DNA of 48,881 nucleotides, from assembly GCA_028285035.1 (NCBI GenBank), contig JANQQF010000152.1, forward strand, positions 1-48,881, written 5' to 3'. Shown one piece after another: positions 1 through 7,316 of the stretch (its first letter is position 1; each line of letters starts with the position of its first letter). The position numbers and the translations under genes were made by a program. The notes beneath the pieces are model-generated. The model was not told the origin of the DNA. It did no database searches and was given only the letters and a program-made list of their open reading frames with translations. This DNA comes from Phycisphaerae bacterium. Its GTDB lineage: Bacteria > Chloroflexota > Anaerolineae > 4572-78 > J111.

Positions 1-65
1 ATTTGAATATTCAACATTTGACAGATTTCGTAGCCCTACGGGTTATGTAATGCGTAAGCGCCAGG

Positions 66-165
66 TCATTTCGAACCCGTCAGGGTGAGAAATCTTCTAG
101 GTCGGTCACATTAAAAGTCCCACTTGGAAGATTTCTCTTTCCGTTTCACTTCATTCGAAATGACA
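66..165. repeat. Imperfect palindromic dispersed repeat, copy A
   Basis: The left arm (gtcatttcgaacc...gagaaatcttct) and right arm (gaagatttctct...ttcgaaatgaca) are imperfect inverted copies. The same family recurs at 41378-41470, where the arms begin tgtcattctgaac and end aaaatgaca. It looks like a non-coding hairpin (MITE/REP-like) repeat, although no transposase or target duplication was identified. Confidence 0.6.
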
Positions 166-234
166 TGTTCGGAGGTAGGAGTGAGTCGGGCTTGGAGAGT
201 AACGAGCCAATCTTACACCTCATTAAACCAATCC

Positions 235-507
235 TCACTTAAATCTTGCCAGGTAGGTATTGGTGGATTTAATCAAATCTATCTTCTTCTAACGCCACCA
301 GGCCTTAAGTTCTTATTCACGGGCGATCGCGCTCTGCACGGCTTCGGTCTGTTCCAAGTAAACTAACCGTGTGATGTTGTATTTCTTGGTAAAGCCAACA
401 ACCTGTTTATGCTTATGTTCATCGATACGACGTTGGAGATTTTTGGTGAGGCCGATGTAGAGGGTGCCTGTGGGATTGGTCAGAATGTCAATGTAGTATT
501 GTTTCAC
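235..507 (-). pseudogene. Decayed GIY-YIG endonuclease-like gene with two in-frame stops
   Basis: Read from a GTG at 507, the frame gives VKQYYIDILTN...GTLYIGLTKNLQRRIDEHK, the GIY-YIG core. Family members usually open with M-x-x-Y-Y-V-Y-I-L-T-N. After AIARE a TAA lies at 313-315, and the same frame then continues ELKAWWR, TAG at 289-291, KKIDLIKSTN, and a final TGA at 235-237. Intact small GIY-YIG proteins (about 80-95 residues) normally continue with a W-R-x-x-K-K-x-x-L-I-E-x-x-N-P tail, so the downstream residues are recognisably the missing C-terminus. Family members are stand-alone nuclease-like proteins of unclear role. This copy is probably non-functional, unless the 65-residue truncated core is stable. 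It lies next to a palindromic repeat, in a decayed stretch. Confidence 0.75.
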
Positions 508-534
508 ATTACTGTCATTTCGAGAAAATAAGAA

Positions 535-560
535 GACCTGTCCGCGAACGGAGACAGGTC
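535..560. repeat. Short inverted repeat
   Basis: gacctgtcc (535-543) and ggagacaggtc (550-560) form an 8-9 bp hairpin downstream of the TPR gene and at the 5' edge of the decayed GIY-YIG gene. It could be a weak terminator for the minus-strand TPR gene, but there is no clear T-run. Confidence 0.3.
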
Positions 561-595
561 CAGTTTGGCGAGCAACACGCCCCAATCCAATCCGC

Positions 596-1840
596 TCAGT
601 TCTGCCGATCCGCGTTCTCCCCTACCAACTTCCCAGGCTGCCGATACGAGGCCAACCGCTCCATCAGCTTGGCTCGATGTGTACCCTGAGAGTGCTTATC
701 AATCATTGCCTCAGCTTGGGACATATAGAATAATACCATCTCATCATCTTCAATATCAATAGCATAGTCAAGAAAATCAAATAAACACTCAAGTTGCCCT
801 TCCCAATTATTGAGGGATTTGTAACCTTCAGACGCAGCTTGCATATATTCTAGAGCCTGTTCCCATCTTTGCTGTTGACGATATAGTATGCCTAAATTGC
901 CAAAAACTCTTGTCAAGTTCAGTATATCTGCATTTTGCCGCAACAAATTCTCCGCTTCTTTATAAAATTCTATAGCTTCATCAAAATCTTCTTTTTCTTG
1001 ATAAGCAACAGCGAGATTCATTGTTACAACTGCCTGATGAGTATTATCTCCATTCTGAGCCACCTGTTCAAGAGCCTTTTGGTGCCATTCTATAGCAGTA
1101 TTAGGTTCTGACTTTTTAATGAATAAAACGCCTAAATTCATATATCCAAATAATAGGTTGCCCCTATGATCTTCCATGTTTTCCCAAATATTGCAGGCTT
1201 GTGTGTAGTGTTGTTCAGCTATTAACCACTGATTTTTACGTTGATAAAGAATGCCAAAATGATTCTCTGTCACGGCCCGGAGATAGTCCCCATCCTCGCC
1301 TTCAATCTGATCAATCACCTCCATCGCAGCACAGCACAACACCTCTGATCGCCACCAATAGCCGGCATCGATGTAAAAATAGCCTAAATTGGTGAGGCCA
1401 CGCGCTTCTTCGTAATGATTACCCGCTTGGCGAGCGAGGGCGATAACTTGGCGGTGGTGGAAGATGGTTTTTTCGGGCGGGCCTTGGCGGAGGTAGAGGC
1501 GGGCCAGCAGAGCTGAGATGGTAACGGCACCGTCGGTGTCACCGACGTGGTTGGCGACGGCGATGGCGCGGTGGAGGAGGTCGTTCCAGATTTGCCAGTG
1601 GCCGCGCCGCTCCATGAAGCGGGTGAAGGCCAGCATCAGGTCGCGGACGAGGGGCCAGGCGTCCTGTAGTTCGAGGCCAAAGGAGATGACATTGAGCACA
1701 CTCTCGCGGCGGCGGTCGAGGGTCTGGATGTCGATGGTTTTGACGGCCTCGTGGTTCCCCCAATAGGCTAATCGCTTGCGGATTTGGGCTTCAAAGTAGG
1801 ATGAGGCCTGCTGGGTTGTGGTGGGGGAGTTTGCGGTCAT
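596..1840 (-). CDS. TPR-repeat protein, likely partner of the adjacent SARP-STAND regulator
   Basis: 414 residues. The ATG at 1840 is preceded by AAGGAG with an 8-nt gap. Roughly residues 100-400 are tetratricopeptide repeats, with repeated units such as EARGLTNLGYFYIDAG and AVVTMNLAVAYQEKEDFDEA. There is no signal peptide or membrane segment, so it should be cytoplasmic. In AfsR-type regulators the order is SARP, NB-ARC, then TPR in one polypeptide. Here the SARP-NB-ARC part is the next gene upstream (2223-4100) and this protein would be the detached TPR sensor arm. A paralogue at 43245-44432 sits directly after another STAND gene and shares the MTA(N/S) start and length. The 382-bp gap to the SARP gene, filled with repeats, contrasts with the ATGA overlap at the other locus. 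TPR assignment is strong; the regulatory role is inferred. Confidence 0.85.
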   Translation of the reverse strand: MTANSPTTTQQASSYFEAQIRKRLAYWGNHEAVKTIDIQTLDRRRESVLNVISFGLELQDAWPLVRDLMLAFTRFMERRGHWQIWNDLLHRAIAVANHVGDTDGAVTISALLARLYLRQGPPEKTIFHHRQVIALARQAGNHYEEARGLTNLGYFYIDAGYWWRSEVLCCAAMEVIDQIEGEDGDYLRAVTENHFGILYQRKNQWLIAEQHYTQACNIWENMEDHRGNLLFGYMNLGVLFIKKSEPNTAIEWHQKALEQVAQNGDNTHQAVVTMNLAVAYQEKEDFDEAIEFYKEAENLLRQNADILNLTRVFGNLGILYRQQQRWEQALEYMQAASEGYKSLNNWEGQLECLFDFLDYAIDIEDDEMVLFYMSQAEAMIDKHSQGTHRAKLMERLASYRQPGKLVGENADRQN

Positions 1841-2222
1841 GGCAACGACTCCTTATTAATTGTGAATGGTGAATGGCGAATTATGAATGGTGAATTTTTT
1901 GTTGTTTATAAAGCCCTTCCCTTTTGGGACAGGCCGTTAAGGTCTAAGTAAGAGATCGGATTATACTGGAGCGTCGGAACGAGGCCAATTGTTTAGTGAT
2001 CGTAGATTAGCCCCCTAGCCCCCCAAAGGGGGGAACCCGAAGCTTTCTGTGAAAGCCATTTTCTTCCGAGGGGCCATTTCGGACAGCTCATTTTACGCTA
2101 CGTTTGATTGCAATCAAATATTCGTATGACTTTGTCACGGTAGATTCCCGCCAAATGCTTGCGGGAATGACATGTTTGCAACTCTCTTATTTAGCTCAAC
2201 GACTGTCTGAGAACCCGGCCCC
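1841..2222. other. Intergenic region with simple repeats
   Basis: No gene is seen. At 1862-1895 there are imperfect direct repeats of the unit gaatggtgaat. At 2019-2033 there is a hairpin of six C, AAA and six G, inside a tract of a kind that often occurs as dispersed filler. These appear to have been inserted between two genes that are probably functionally coupled. Confidence 0.5.
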
Positions 2223-4100
2223 CTAATTCTTCTGTTGCCAATTCAAAACCTCTGTTAAAAGGAAGGTTTCGGTTAATCGGTGTAAGCGATAACTCGGTTC
2301 TTCGACATCCCCGCCGATTTCGACAAGGGACAGGGTGCTCAGTTCAGTGAGGGCTTGTTGCAGTTCCGGTTCGGATAAAGGGCTTTCGTCCAGCAGGTCG
2401 AGGTAGGTGCTGTTTGGGCTAAGAGGTAGGTTCAGCAAGAGTTCCTGGCTAGCATTGGACATCACCTGCCAGGCTTGCCAGTAGATGTAGTTGTACAGGG
2501 CGGTGACGGATTGGCCTCGGGCTTCGATCAGGCTGTCCAATACCCGCCCAAGTGGGAGAAAGTTGATTTGCCCCACGACCAACTTCAAGGCCAATGGGTT
2601 CCCTCCCACCACCTCGTAAATGCGGTCGAATTGGTCAGCCGAGGCGTTCATCAGGGAGGTGATGCCTTGTACCTCCCCTTGATGACGGAGTAAGGCCAGC
2701 GCATCTGGTTTGCTGAGTTCGCTCAGGCTGAGGCAATGAACATTAGGTTGCATCTTGAGGCTGTGGCGGCTGGTGATGAGCACCTTACTGGGGTTGGCCA
2801 GTTGATGCAAAAAGGGCAGCAAGGCTTGATAATCAACCACACTTTCTAAATTATCCACCACCATTAAATAGGACTCACTTTTTAGTCGTTTAAACAAGGC
2901 GGATCGTTTCTCTTGATGGGAGGCGGTCAGATAGAGCTTGGTATCCAGCTGGTCGAGCAGCAGATCCGTCAGGCTCTCTTCGGTCAAGGCGGGATTGTCC
3001 ACAGCCTTTAGGCCCATCCCAGGCAAGAGTTCTTTTTGCTTAGCACTGACCCAACCCACATCATAGAATCGTTCGGCCTCAACCAAACTCTGGACCAAGG
3101 CTTGGGCCAGGCTGGTCTTGCCAATCCCACCGATGCCATCAATGGCAATCAGCCACGGTGCGGTCTGCTGGATGATCACGCCCTGCAATTTAGCCTGGGC
3201 ACGCTCAATGCCAAAGAGGCGCTGGGTAGTCAGCGGGTGGAGGCGGCTGAGGATGGTGTGGGGGTCAGGTCTGGCGGGATCAGGTGCGGGGTGCGCGCTG
3301 GGCGAGGTGACCACGATGGGCCGACTGGGCGGAGGCCCTGGCCGACTCAACTCCCCATCACGCACCTGTTCATATATCGCCATAATTTCTTCCCCTGGCT
3401 CAACGACCATCTCCTCGGCCAAGGCTTGTACATAGTTGGTATAGTGAGCCAAAGCTGCGCTACGTTGGCCATTCAAGCTGAGAAGTTGTAACATCTGACA
3501 ATTCGCATCTTCATCAAATTCATCGATGGCCAGAAGGCGCTGCGTCCATTGAATGCCGTCACTATAATTCCCTACGGCTAAATCGTGAGCAATCATCTGT
3601 TGCATCCCCTCGATCATCAGATGATGTAGCCGCTCCTGCTCCAGAGTTACCCAGACTTCAAAGTCGGGGCAATCACCAAGATGGAACCCTGCTAAAAAAT
3701 CGCCTTGATATGAGTGTAAGGCCTGAGCCAAGGCAACTGCCTCTTGAGGGGTCAATTCGGGATTTTCCCGAACCGCATTCACCTGTCGTTCAAAGTCGAG
3801 CATATCTAGTCGATAGAGCTGAGTTTGGTCAAAAGACACAGTATGACGGGTACTGATAACATAGGCATTGAGGGCCTGTCGAAGCCTATAGAGTGTATTA
3901 CGAAAATAACGACGGGCTTGAGTTTGAGGATGCTCCGGCCAAAACATCGCCGTAAGTACATCCCGTGATTGGGCTTGTCCCGTACAGGCCAAATAAATCA
4001 ACAAGGCCTCAACCCGACGCGTACCTAACGTTTTTAGACGTCGGTCTGCCTGTTTAAATTCCACTCGACCCAGCAAAAAAATTTCTAGTACAGTCTCCAC
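2223..4100 (-). CDS. SARP-type (wHTH-BTAD) STAND ATPase transcriptional regulator, AfsR-like
   Basis: 625 residues, starting at a GTG (4100) with AGGA 8 nt upstream. Residues about 1-95 are an OmpR-like winged helix (LGTRRVEALLIYLACTG...RRYFRNTLYRLRQAL). Residues 100-245 are the helical bacterial transcriptional activation domain. A Pro-rich linker (254-280) leads to an NB-ARC/STAND ATPase with Walker A GIGGIGKTS at 322-330, Walker B LMVVDNLES near 405, LITSRHS, and the GGNPLALKL motif. The protein ends in a small winged-helix region. Family members such as AfsR and DnrI bind heptamer direct repeats; exactly such an array lies in the divergent promoter at 4368-4422. It lacks the TPR tail of AfsR, which appears as the separate downstream gene. 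Domain order is clear; the target is inferred. Confidence 0.9.
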   Translation of the reverse strand: METVLEIFLLGRVEFKQADRRLKTLGTRRVEALLIYLACTGQAQSRDVLTAMFWPEHPQTQARRYFRNTLYRLRQALNAYVISTRHTVSFDQTQLYRLDMLDFERQVNAVRENPELTPQEAVALAQALHSYQGDFLAGFHLGDCPDFEVWVTLEQERLHHLMIEGMQQMIAHDLAVGNYSDGIQWTQRLLAIDEFDEDANCQMLQLLSLNGQRSAALAHYTNYVQALAEEMVVEPGEEIMAIYEQVRDGELSRPGPPPSRPIVVTSPSAHPAPDPARPDPHTILSRLHPLTTQRLFGIERAQAKLQGVIIQQTAPWLIAIDGIGGIGKTSLAQALVQSLVEAERFYDVGWVSAKQKELLPGMGLKAVDNPALTEESLTDLLLDQLDTKLYLTASHQEKRSALFKRLKSESYLMVVDNLESVVDYQALLPFLHQLANPSKVLITSRHSLKMQPNVHCLSLSELSKPDALALLRHQGEVQGITSLMNASADQFDRIYEVVGGNPLALKLVVGQINFLPLGRVLDSLIEARGQSVTALYNYIYWQAWQVMSNASQELLLNLPLSPNSTYLDLLDESPLSEPELQQALTELSTLSLVEIGGDVEEPSYRLHRLTETFLLTEVLNWQQKN

Positions 4101-4157
4101 AATCTAGTTCCTACGTTGGATTCTAGTCAGCACGAACGAAAAAGTAGCTGGTAATAC

Positions 4158-4166
4158 ATTATACCA
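4158..4166 (-). promoter_or_regulatory. Extended -10 promoter of the SARP-STAND gene
   Basis: On the minus strand the sequence reads TGG-TATAAT, an extended -10 (TGnTATAAT). No good -35 hexamer is seen at 17-18 bp. It lies about 60 nt upstream of the GTG start at 4100. Confidence 0.5.
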
Positions 4167-4367
4167 AATTAGTTAATAAGTAGCATTTTATTGAAATATT
4201 TATATTGAAAATGAATTGGCTTGGTCAGATCATGATACAGGAAACACAAGAATTATTGATGAAACCGATAACGAAGTATGTAATTTGTATCACGAATTAG
4301 TTAGCAACGGCACATAAATACGCCAAAATCACGGATTCTACCAAATAAATTTCAAAAAAACTAAAAA

Positions 4368-4422
4368 TGTGACGTTTTTGTGACGTTTTTTAAACGTAAA
4401 TGTGACGGAGGTGTGTTATATT
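4368..4422 (+). promoter_or_regulatory. SARP-type operator (11-bp-pitch heptamers) and -10 box
   Basis: TGTGACG occurs at 4368-4374, 4379-4385 and 4401-4407. The position in between, 4390-4396, holds a degenerate copy TTAAACG. All four start exactly 11 bp apart. A -10 box TATATT lies at 4417-4422, 9 bp after the last heptamer. This is the known arrangement of SARP activator sites: heptamers with 11-bp spacing that replace the -35, the last about 8 bp from -10. It precedes the small gene at 4493 and faces the SARP gene. Confidence 0.75.
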
Positions 4423-4492
4423 AAGGTCAGATCCAATCAGCTGAGGCAAGATCTAACTAAAATTTCTATTATTATAAATTAGGAGAATATCT

Positions 4493-4669
4493 ATGTCAAC
4501 TGATCATACAACTTACCAAGCTTATTTAATTCGCTTTACCCGTTCAAATAACACTGTACCGTGGCGAATTACTATTCAAGATACGGAACAGCAACAAAAA
4601 AATCACTTTGGCTCTATGGAGGATGCCGTCAAGTTTTTGGAAGCACGATTGGAAGAGGGAAGCTACTAA
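4493..4669 (+). CDS. 58-residue small protein, paralogue A
   Basis: 58 residues starting MSTDHTTYQAYLIRFTR and ending FLEARLEEGSY, with AGGAG 8 nt before the ATG. There are no cysteines, no signal peptide and no membrane segment, so it should be a small soluble cytoplasmic protein. The pattern is a beta-like first half (YQAYLIRF...PWRITIQD) and a helical second half (MEDAVKFLEARLEE). It is about 70% identical to the gene at 6769-6945, including much of the leader. It lies under a SARP-type operator and divergent from the SARP gene. The arrangement recalls AfsR-AfsS in Streptomyces, where a SARP-STAND regulator drives a 63-residue protein, but the sequences are not alike. I do not recognise a named family, and the function is unknown. 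Confidence 0.8.
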   Translation: MSTDHTTYQAYLIRFTRSNNTVPWRITIQDTEQQQKNHFGSMEDAVKFLEARLEEGSY

Positions 4670-5352
4670 AGTTTTGTCTTGGACCTCCAGCCAATCGGTC
4701 TGGCAGGGGCATACCCATAAGTCATAGCCGTGACCCAATGGGTGCCCCACCCCATACCAACCCTATTCAGGAGAAAGGGTTAGCAACAATAGGTGTCATC
4801 GCCTTGCTCTGACCATCAAGGTGATGACACCCAAACACCGACAATAACACCAACCATCGTCACACCCCGACTAGAGGGCGTGAGCTTGTCTGGGATAACG
4901 GTCCAGCTTTAGGAATGCCTACATCTTCTCTAATTTTAAACTGTGACGCCTTAATTTTCATTATATCGCTAGACCCGACCATTTCTAGGAGAATTAAAAT
5001 GTAGGCTGGGTTGAATGGCGAAAAATGAGAGCCTATAGTCTAATGTGTTGGGTTTCACCGTCTATGCCTCATTCACTCGTACAGAATGAACCCCAACCTC
5101 TGGTATCTCTTGCCTGCTTCTCCTGACTCTACCCAACCTAATACCACGCACTGAGGTTAGATTACATTCCCAGAGTTTAACGAGAAGCCTAGAACAATTT
5201 TCAATGGGTAAGAACAAGGATTGTTCCCACCTACAAAGTTCTTACCTACAAAGATGAATAAAATAGTAGCTACCCGACACAAAAAAAGATGATAATCACC
5301 CTGTTTCTGTACTGGTGTAGTCTACCTAATCAAATTTATTCCAAAGGAGTAC
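4670..5352. other. Intergenic region between small gene A and the LysM gene
   Basis: No convincing gene. Hairpins lie at 4706-4748 (ggggcatacccat / atgggtgcccc) and 4792-4831. At 4942-4948 another TGTGACG occurs, 13 bp before TATATC. It is followed by an AGGAG and an ATG that is immediately followed by TAG (4999-5004). This looks like a decayed copy of the small-gene promoter and start region. Confidence 0.45.
4792..4831 (+). terminator. Hairpin downstream of small gene A
   Basis: ggtgtcatcgccttg (4792-4806) pairs with caaggtgatgacacc (4817-4831), 15 bp including one G-T pair. It resembles the terminator stem after paralogue B but has no T-run, so termination may be weak, or it may act as a 3' stabilising element. 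Confidence 0.45.
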
Positions 5353-6313
5353 ATGGCCCTCATGTATCGACAACTTATTTTTTCCTCAATTTTAGCAATA
5401 GCTCTATTCGCAGTTGCTCTAAACATCCTACCTGTTCAAGCTCAAGGTGGGCAGACCTATATCGTCGAGCCAGGGGATACCCTCAGTCAACTGGCTGAAG
5501 AATTCTATGGCGATCCATTCGCTTGGAATGTGATTGTTGATGCCACGAATAATATGGCCGAGGACGATTCGAGCTTCACAATGATAGCGGATGTGAACCT
5601 AATTGAGGTGGGTCAGAAATTGCAAATCCCCGCCCCCTTTGTTCCAGGCGAGGTTGCCGCTGAACCAGGTGATAATATTCCGCCTGAATTTCTGGCCGCC
5701 CTGCAAGATGCAGCCACAGCCGAGCCAGATGAAATTTCACAAGACCTTATCGCGATTACTCAGGCAAATGAGGAGTTGATGTGGCAAGATGGAAAAGTTC
5801 GCGTTTCAACCTGGGCGCATAACCATAAAACTTATGCCACCCGAACCCAGCTAGCAGAGACCGAACAGGTCTGGGTGACTGCCGTGCCAGAGTTACAAGC
5901 ATTCTGCACCAACTTATGAGGGAGAAGACCTCGATTTACGGCTAGCTCAGCGGCTTGGTCTCCATCCAAGCGATGTTGCGCCTGATAATGATTATCGGAA
6001 AACCCAATTTTTCGAATTCTGGGTATCCCCTGAGGATCTTTTCCGCCCCAGCCCCGATTCTGAAATTACCGATACTCAGGCCGAACTTACCTTTCCAGAG
6101 GGAACCGACCCTTACTACAAAGCCTGGTTTGTTGGTAATCATTATGGCAGCTTCAACAAACCCGATTCAAATCACTACCCTTGGACCGGACTAGGCTACA
6201 CCTATGACTGGGGCGACTCTAATGAGGTTGGGTTTAGTGAGTTCATCATCCGACCAGGCGCGACTTATTCAATGGCCCAGGTTGTGCCGACAGATACCTA
6301 TTGCGGCCGATAA
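5353..6313 (+). pseudogene. Secreted LysM-domain protein interrupted by a frameshift
   Basis: The first frame (5353-5919, 188 residues) starts after AAAGGAG. MYRQLIFSSILAIALFAVAL...VQAQ is a Sec signal peptide, followed by a LysM-like domain (QTYIVEPGDTLSQLAEEFYG...VNLIEVGQKLQIP), which in this family binds peptidoglycan or chitin-type glycans. It then stops at AFCTNL. The +1 frame continues without a stop from about 5890 to a TAA at 6311-6313, with sensible protein sequence (APTYEGEDLDLRLAQRLGL, FFEFWVSPEDLF, YYKAWFVGNHYGSF, GYTYDWGDSNEVGFSEF, TDTYCGR). A single-base indel near 5885-5910 therefore split one protein of about 320 residues. It may be a real inactivation or a sequencing error. 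The start is ambiguous: the SD is 3 nt from ATG 5353 and 12 nt from ATG 5362. Confidence 0.8.
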
Positions 6314-6768
6314 AGTAGGAGCATCCCTTGTGGGTGTCCAACTTCGGGCGTCCCTTGTGGACGCCCCTACACCTACCCTGTTATTTAGGCGAGACGCTTG
6401 ATTACACTCCCTCCCATCTAAACAAATATCACTTTTATCTATACATATATATACTAGCAATCTCGATTTGCCCATTTTCTTAACAGTGTTATATACTACT
6501 ATACATCACCAATTTAAATGTAAATATGTCCACGCGGCGTCAGATAAATTTTGCAAAGTTGCCTATTATCCTAAGGCATGCCGAAGAACCTCCACTAAAT
6601 ACCCATTTACCAAATATTGACCATCGGAGAACAATTCTTCATTCCACTTTGCTCCGTCAACCTGACTCAGCAAGACGTGTTTGACGATTAATCCAATTTT
6701 GTTTTCATTAAATTGAGATGCGGGTCACCCCATCATCTCTATTATTATATAATCTAGGAGAAAATTTT
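6314..6768. other. Intergenic region upstream of small gene B
   Basis: 6315-6370 is a palindromic dispersed repeat: two units of cccttgtgg flanked by gtagg / cctac ends. The rest is AT-rich. A 51-codon minus-strand open stretch (6566-6718) reads like protein (FNENKIGLIVKHVLLSQV...NGYLVEVLRHALG) but has no start or Shine-Dalgarno, so it is at best a gene remnant. Unlike small gene A, no TGTGACG array precedes this copy. Confidence 0.4.
6315..6370. repeat. Palindromic dispersed repeat (gggcgtcccttgtggacgccc type)
   Basis: Two consecutive near-palindromes, gcatcccttgtgggtgtcc and gggcgtcccttgtggacgccc, lie between gtagg and cctac ends. The form is that of short filler repeats scattered in large bacterial genomes. 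Only one copy of this type was seen in the window. Confidence 0.45.
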
Positions 6769-6945
6769 ATGTCAACTGATCACACAACTTACCAAGCTTA
6801 TTTAATCCGCTTTACCCGGCCCAATAACGATTCACCGTGGCGCGTGACCCTTCAAGATACGGAACAACAGCAGAAGCATCATTTTGCTTCCTTGCAGGAA
6901 GCCGTCCAATATTTGGAGGCACAATTGGCAGAGGCAGACAACTAA
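6769..6945 (+). CDS. 58-residue small protein, paralogue B
   Basis: 58 residues (MSTDHTTYQAYLIRFTRPNN...HHFASLQEAVQYLEAQLAEADN), with AGGAG at 6756-6760. An upstream in-frame start at 6718 would add 17 residues, but the Shine-Dalgarno and the exact alignment with paralogue A fix the start at 6769. The leaders are also alike (attattata...taggaga), so the duplication included the translation-initiation region but apparently not the heptamer operator. Substitutions relative to A are mostly conservative (R-I-T-I to R-V-T-L, K-F-L-E to Q-Y-L-E), which suggests selection to keep the fold. A strong terminator follows. Function unknown; it should be cytoplasmic and soluble. Confidence 0.82.
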   Translation: MSTDHTTYQAYLIRFTRPNNDSPWRVTLQDTEQQQKHHFASLQEAVQYLEAQLAEADN

Positions 6946-6958
6946 GTCTTTACCTCAG

Positions 6959-6984
6959 GCGATTTAGAATGTTTTCTAAATCGC
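6959..6984. repeat. Perfect 11-bp hairpin after small gene B
   Basis: gcgatttagaa, a tgtt loop, then ttctaaatcgc: an uninterrupted 11-bp stem directly upstream of the terminator. It may be part of the 3' end structure of the small mRNA. Confidence 0.5.
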
Positions 6985-6990
6985 AACGGA

Positions 6991-7038
6991 TGCCCTCACC
7001 TTGCTTTGCCCCATAAGGTGAGGGCATTTTCGTTTTTT
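6991..7038 (+). terminator. Rho-independent terminator of small gene B
   Basis: tgccctcacctt (6991-7002) pairs perfectly with aaggtgagggca (7015-7026). Then come TTTT, CG and six T. Confidence 0.85.
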
Positions 7039-7180
7039 ACGGATACCCAATCCTAAAAGCCTCCCATTCTCACCTCACATTAAACAAGCCTTCGTAAGAT
7101 GAAACCATCTCTATCTGTCAGTAGACTAACATAGATTATGGTTCATATCATTTGTTGTTGGCCACAAGCTATTCCGTATT

Positions 7181-7237
7181 CGTAGGACGTAGAACGTGGG
7201 ACGTAAAAATGATTTGCCCCACGTTCTACGTCCTACG
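7181..7237. repeat. 20-bp perfect inverted repeat
   Basis: cgtaggacgtagaacgtggg (7181-7200) and its exact reverse complement (7218-7237) are separated by 17 nt. Inside, gacgta repeats the theme. It lies 80 bp upstream of the S41 peptidase start. Confidence 0.7.
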
Positions 7238-7316
7238 GCAGCGTGTGACCAGGATAAAACTTTAAAGCCGAACGATCACACGATTTAGTCACAAACACAC
7301 AAGAAGGTTACTCATC

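Larger units (their letters stand above)
6946..7316. other. Intergenic region with terminators and a perfect inverted repeat
   Basis: It contains an 11-bp perfect hairpin (6959-6984), a strong terminator (6991-7038), and a 20-bp perfect inverted repeat at 7181-7200 / 7218-7237. The leader of the S41 peptidase gene follows. No gene seen. Confidence 0.6.

Noticed and set aside
2019..2033. C6-AAA-G6 hairpin as a terminator of the SARP gene
   Set aside because: No T-run on either strand; more like a filler repeat.
6566..6718. Minus-strand 51-codon open stretch with protein-like sequence
   Set aside because: No start codon, no Shine-Dalgarno and a TGA just upstream in frame. Too short to call more than a possible remnant.
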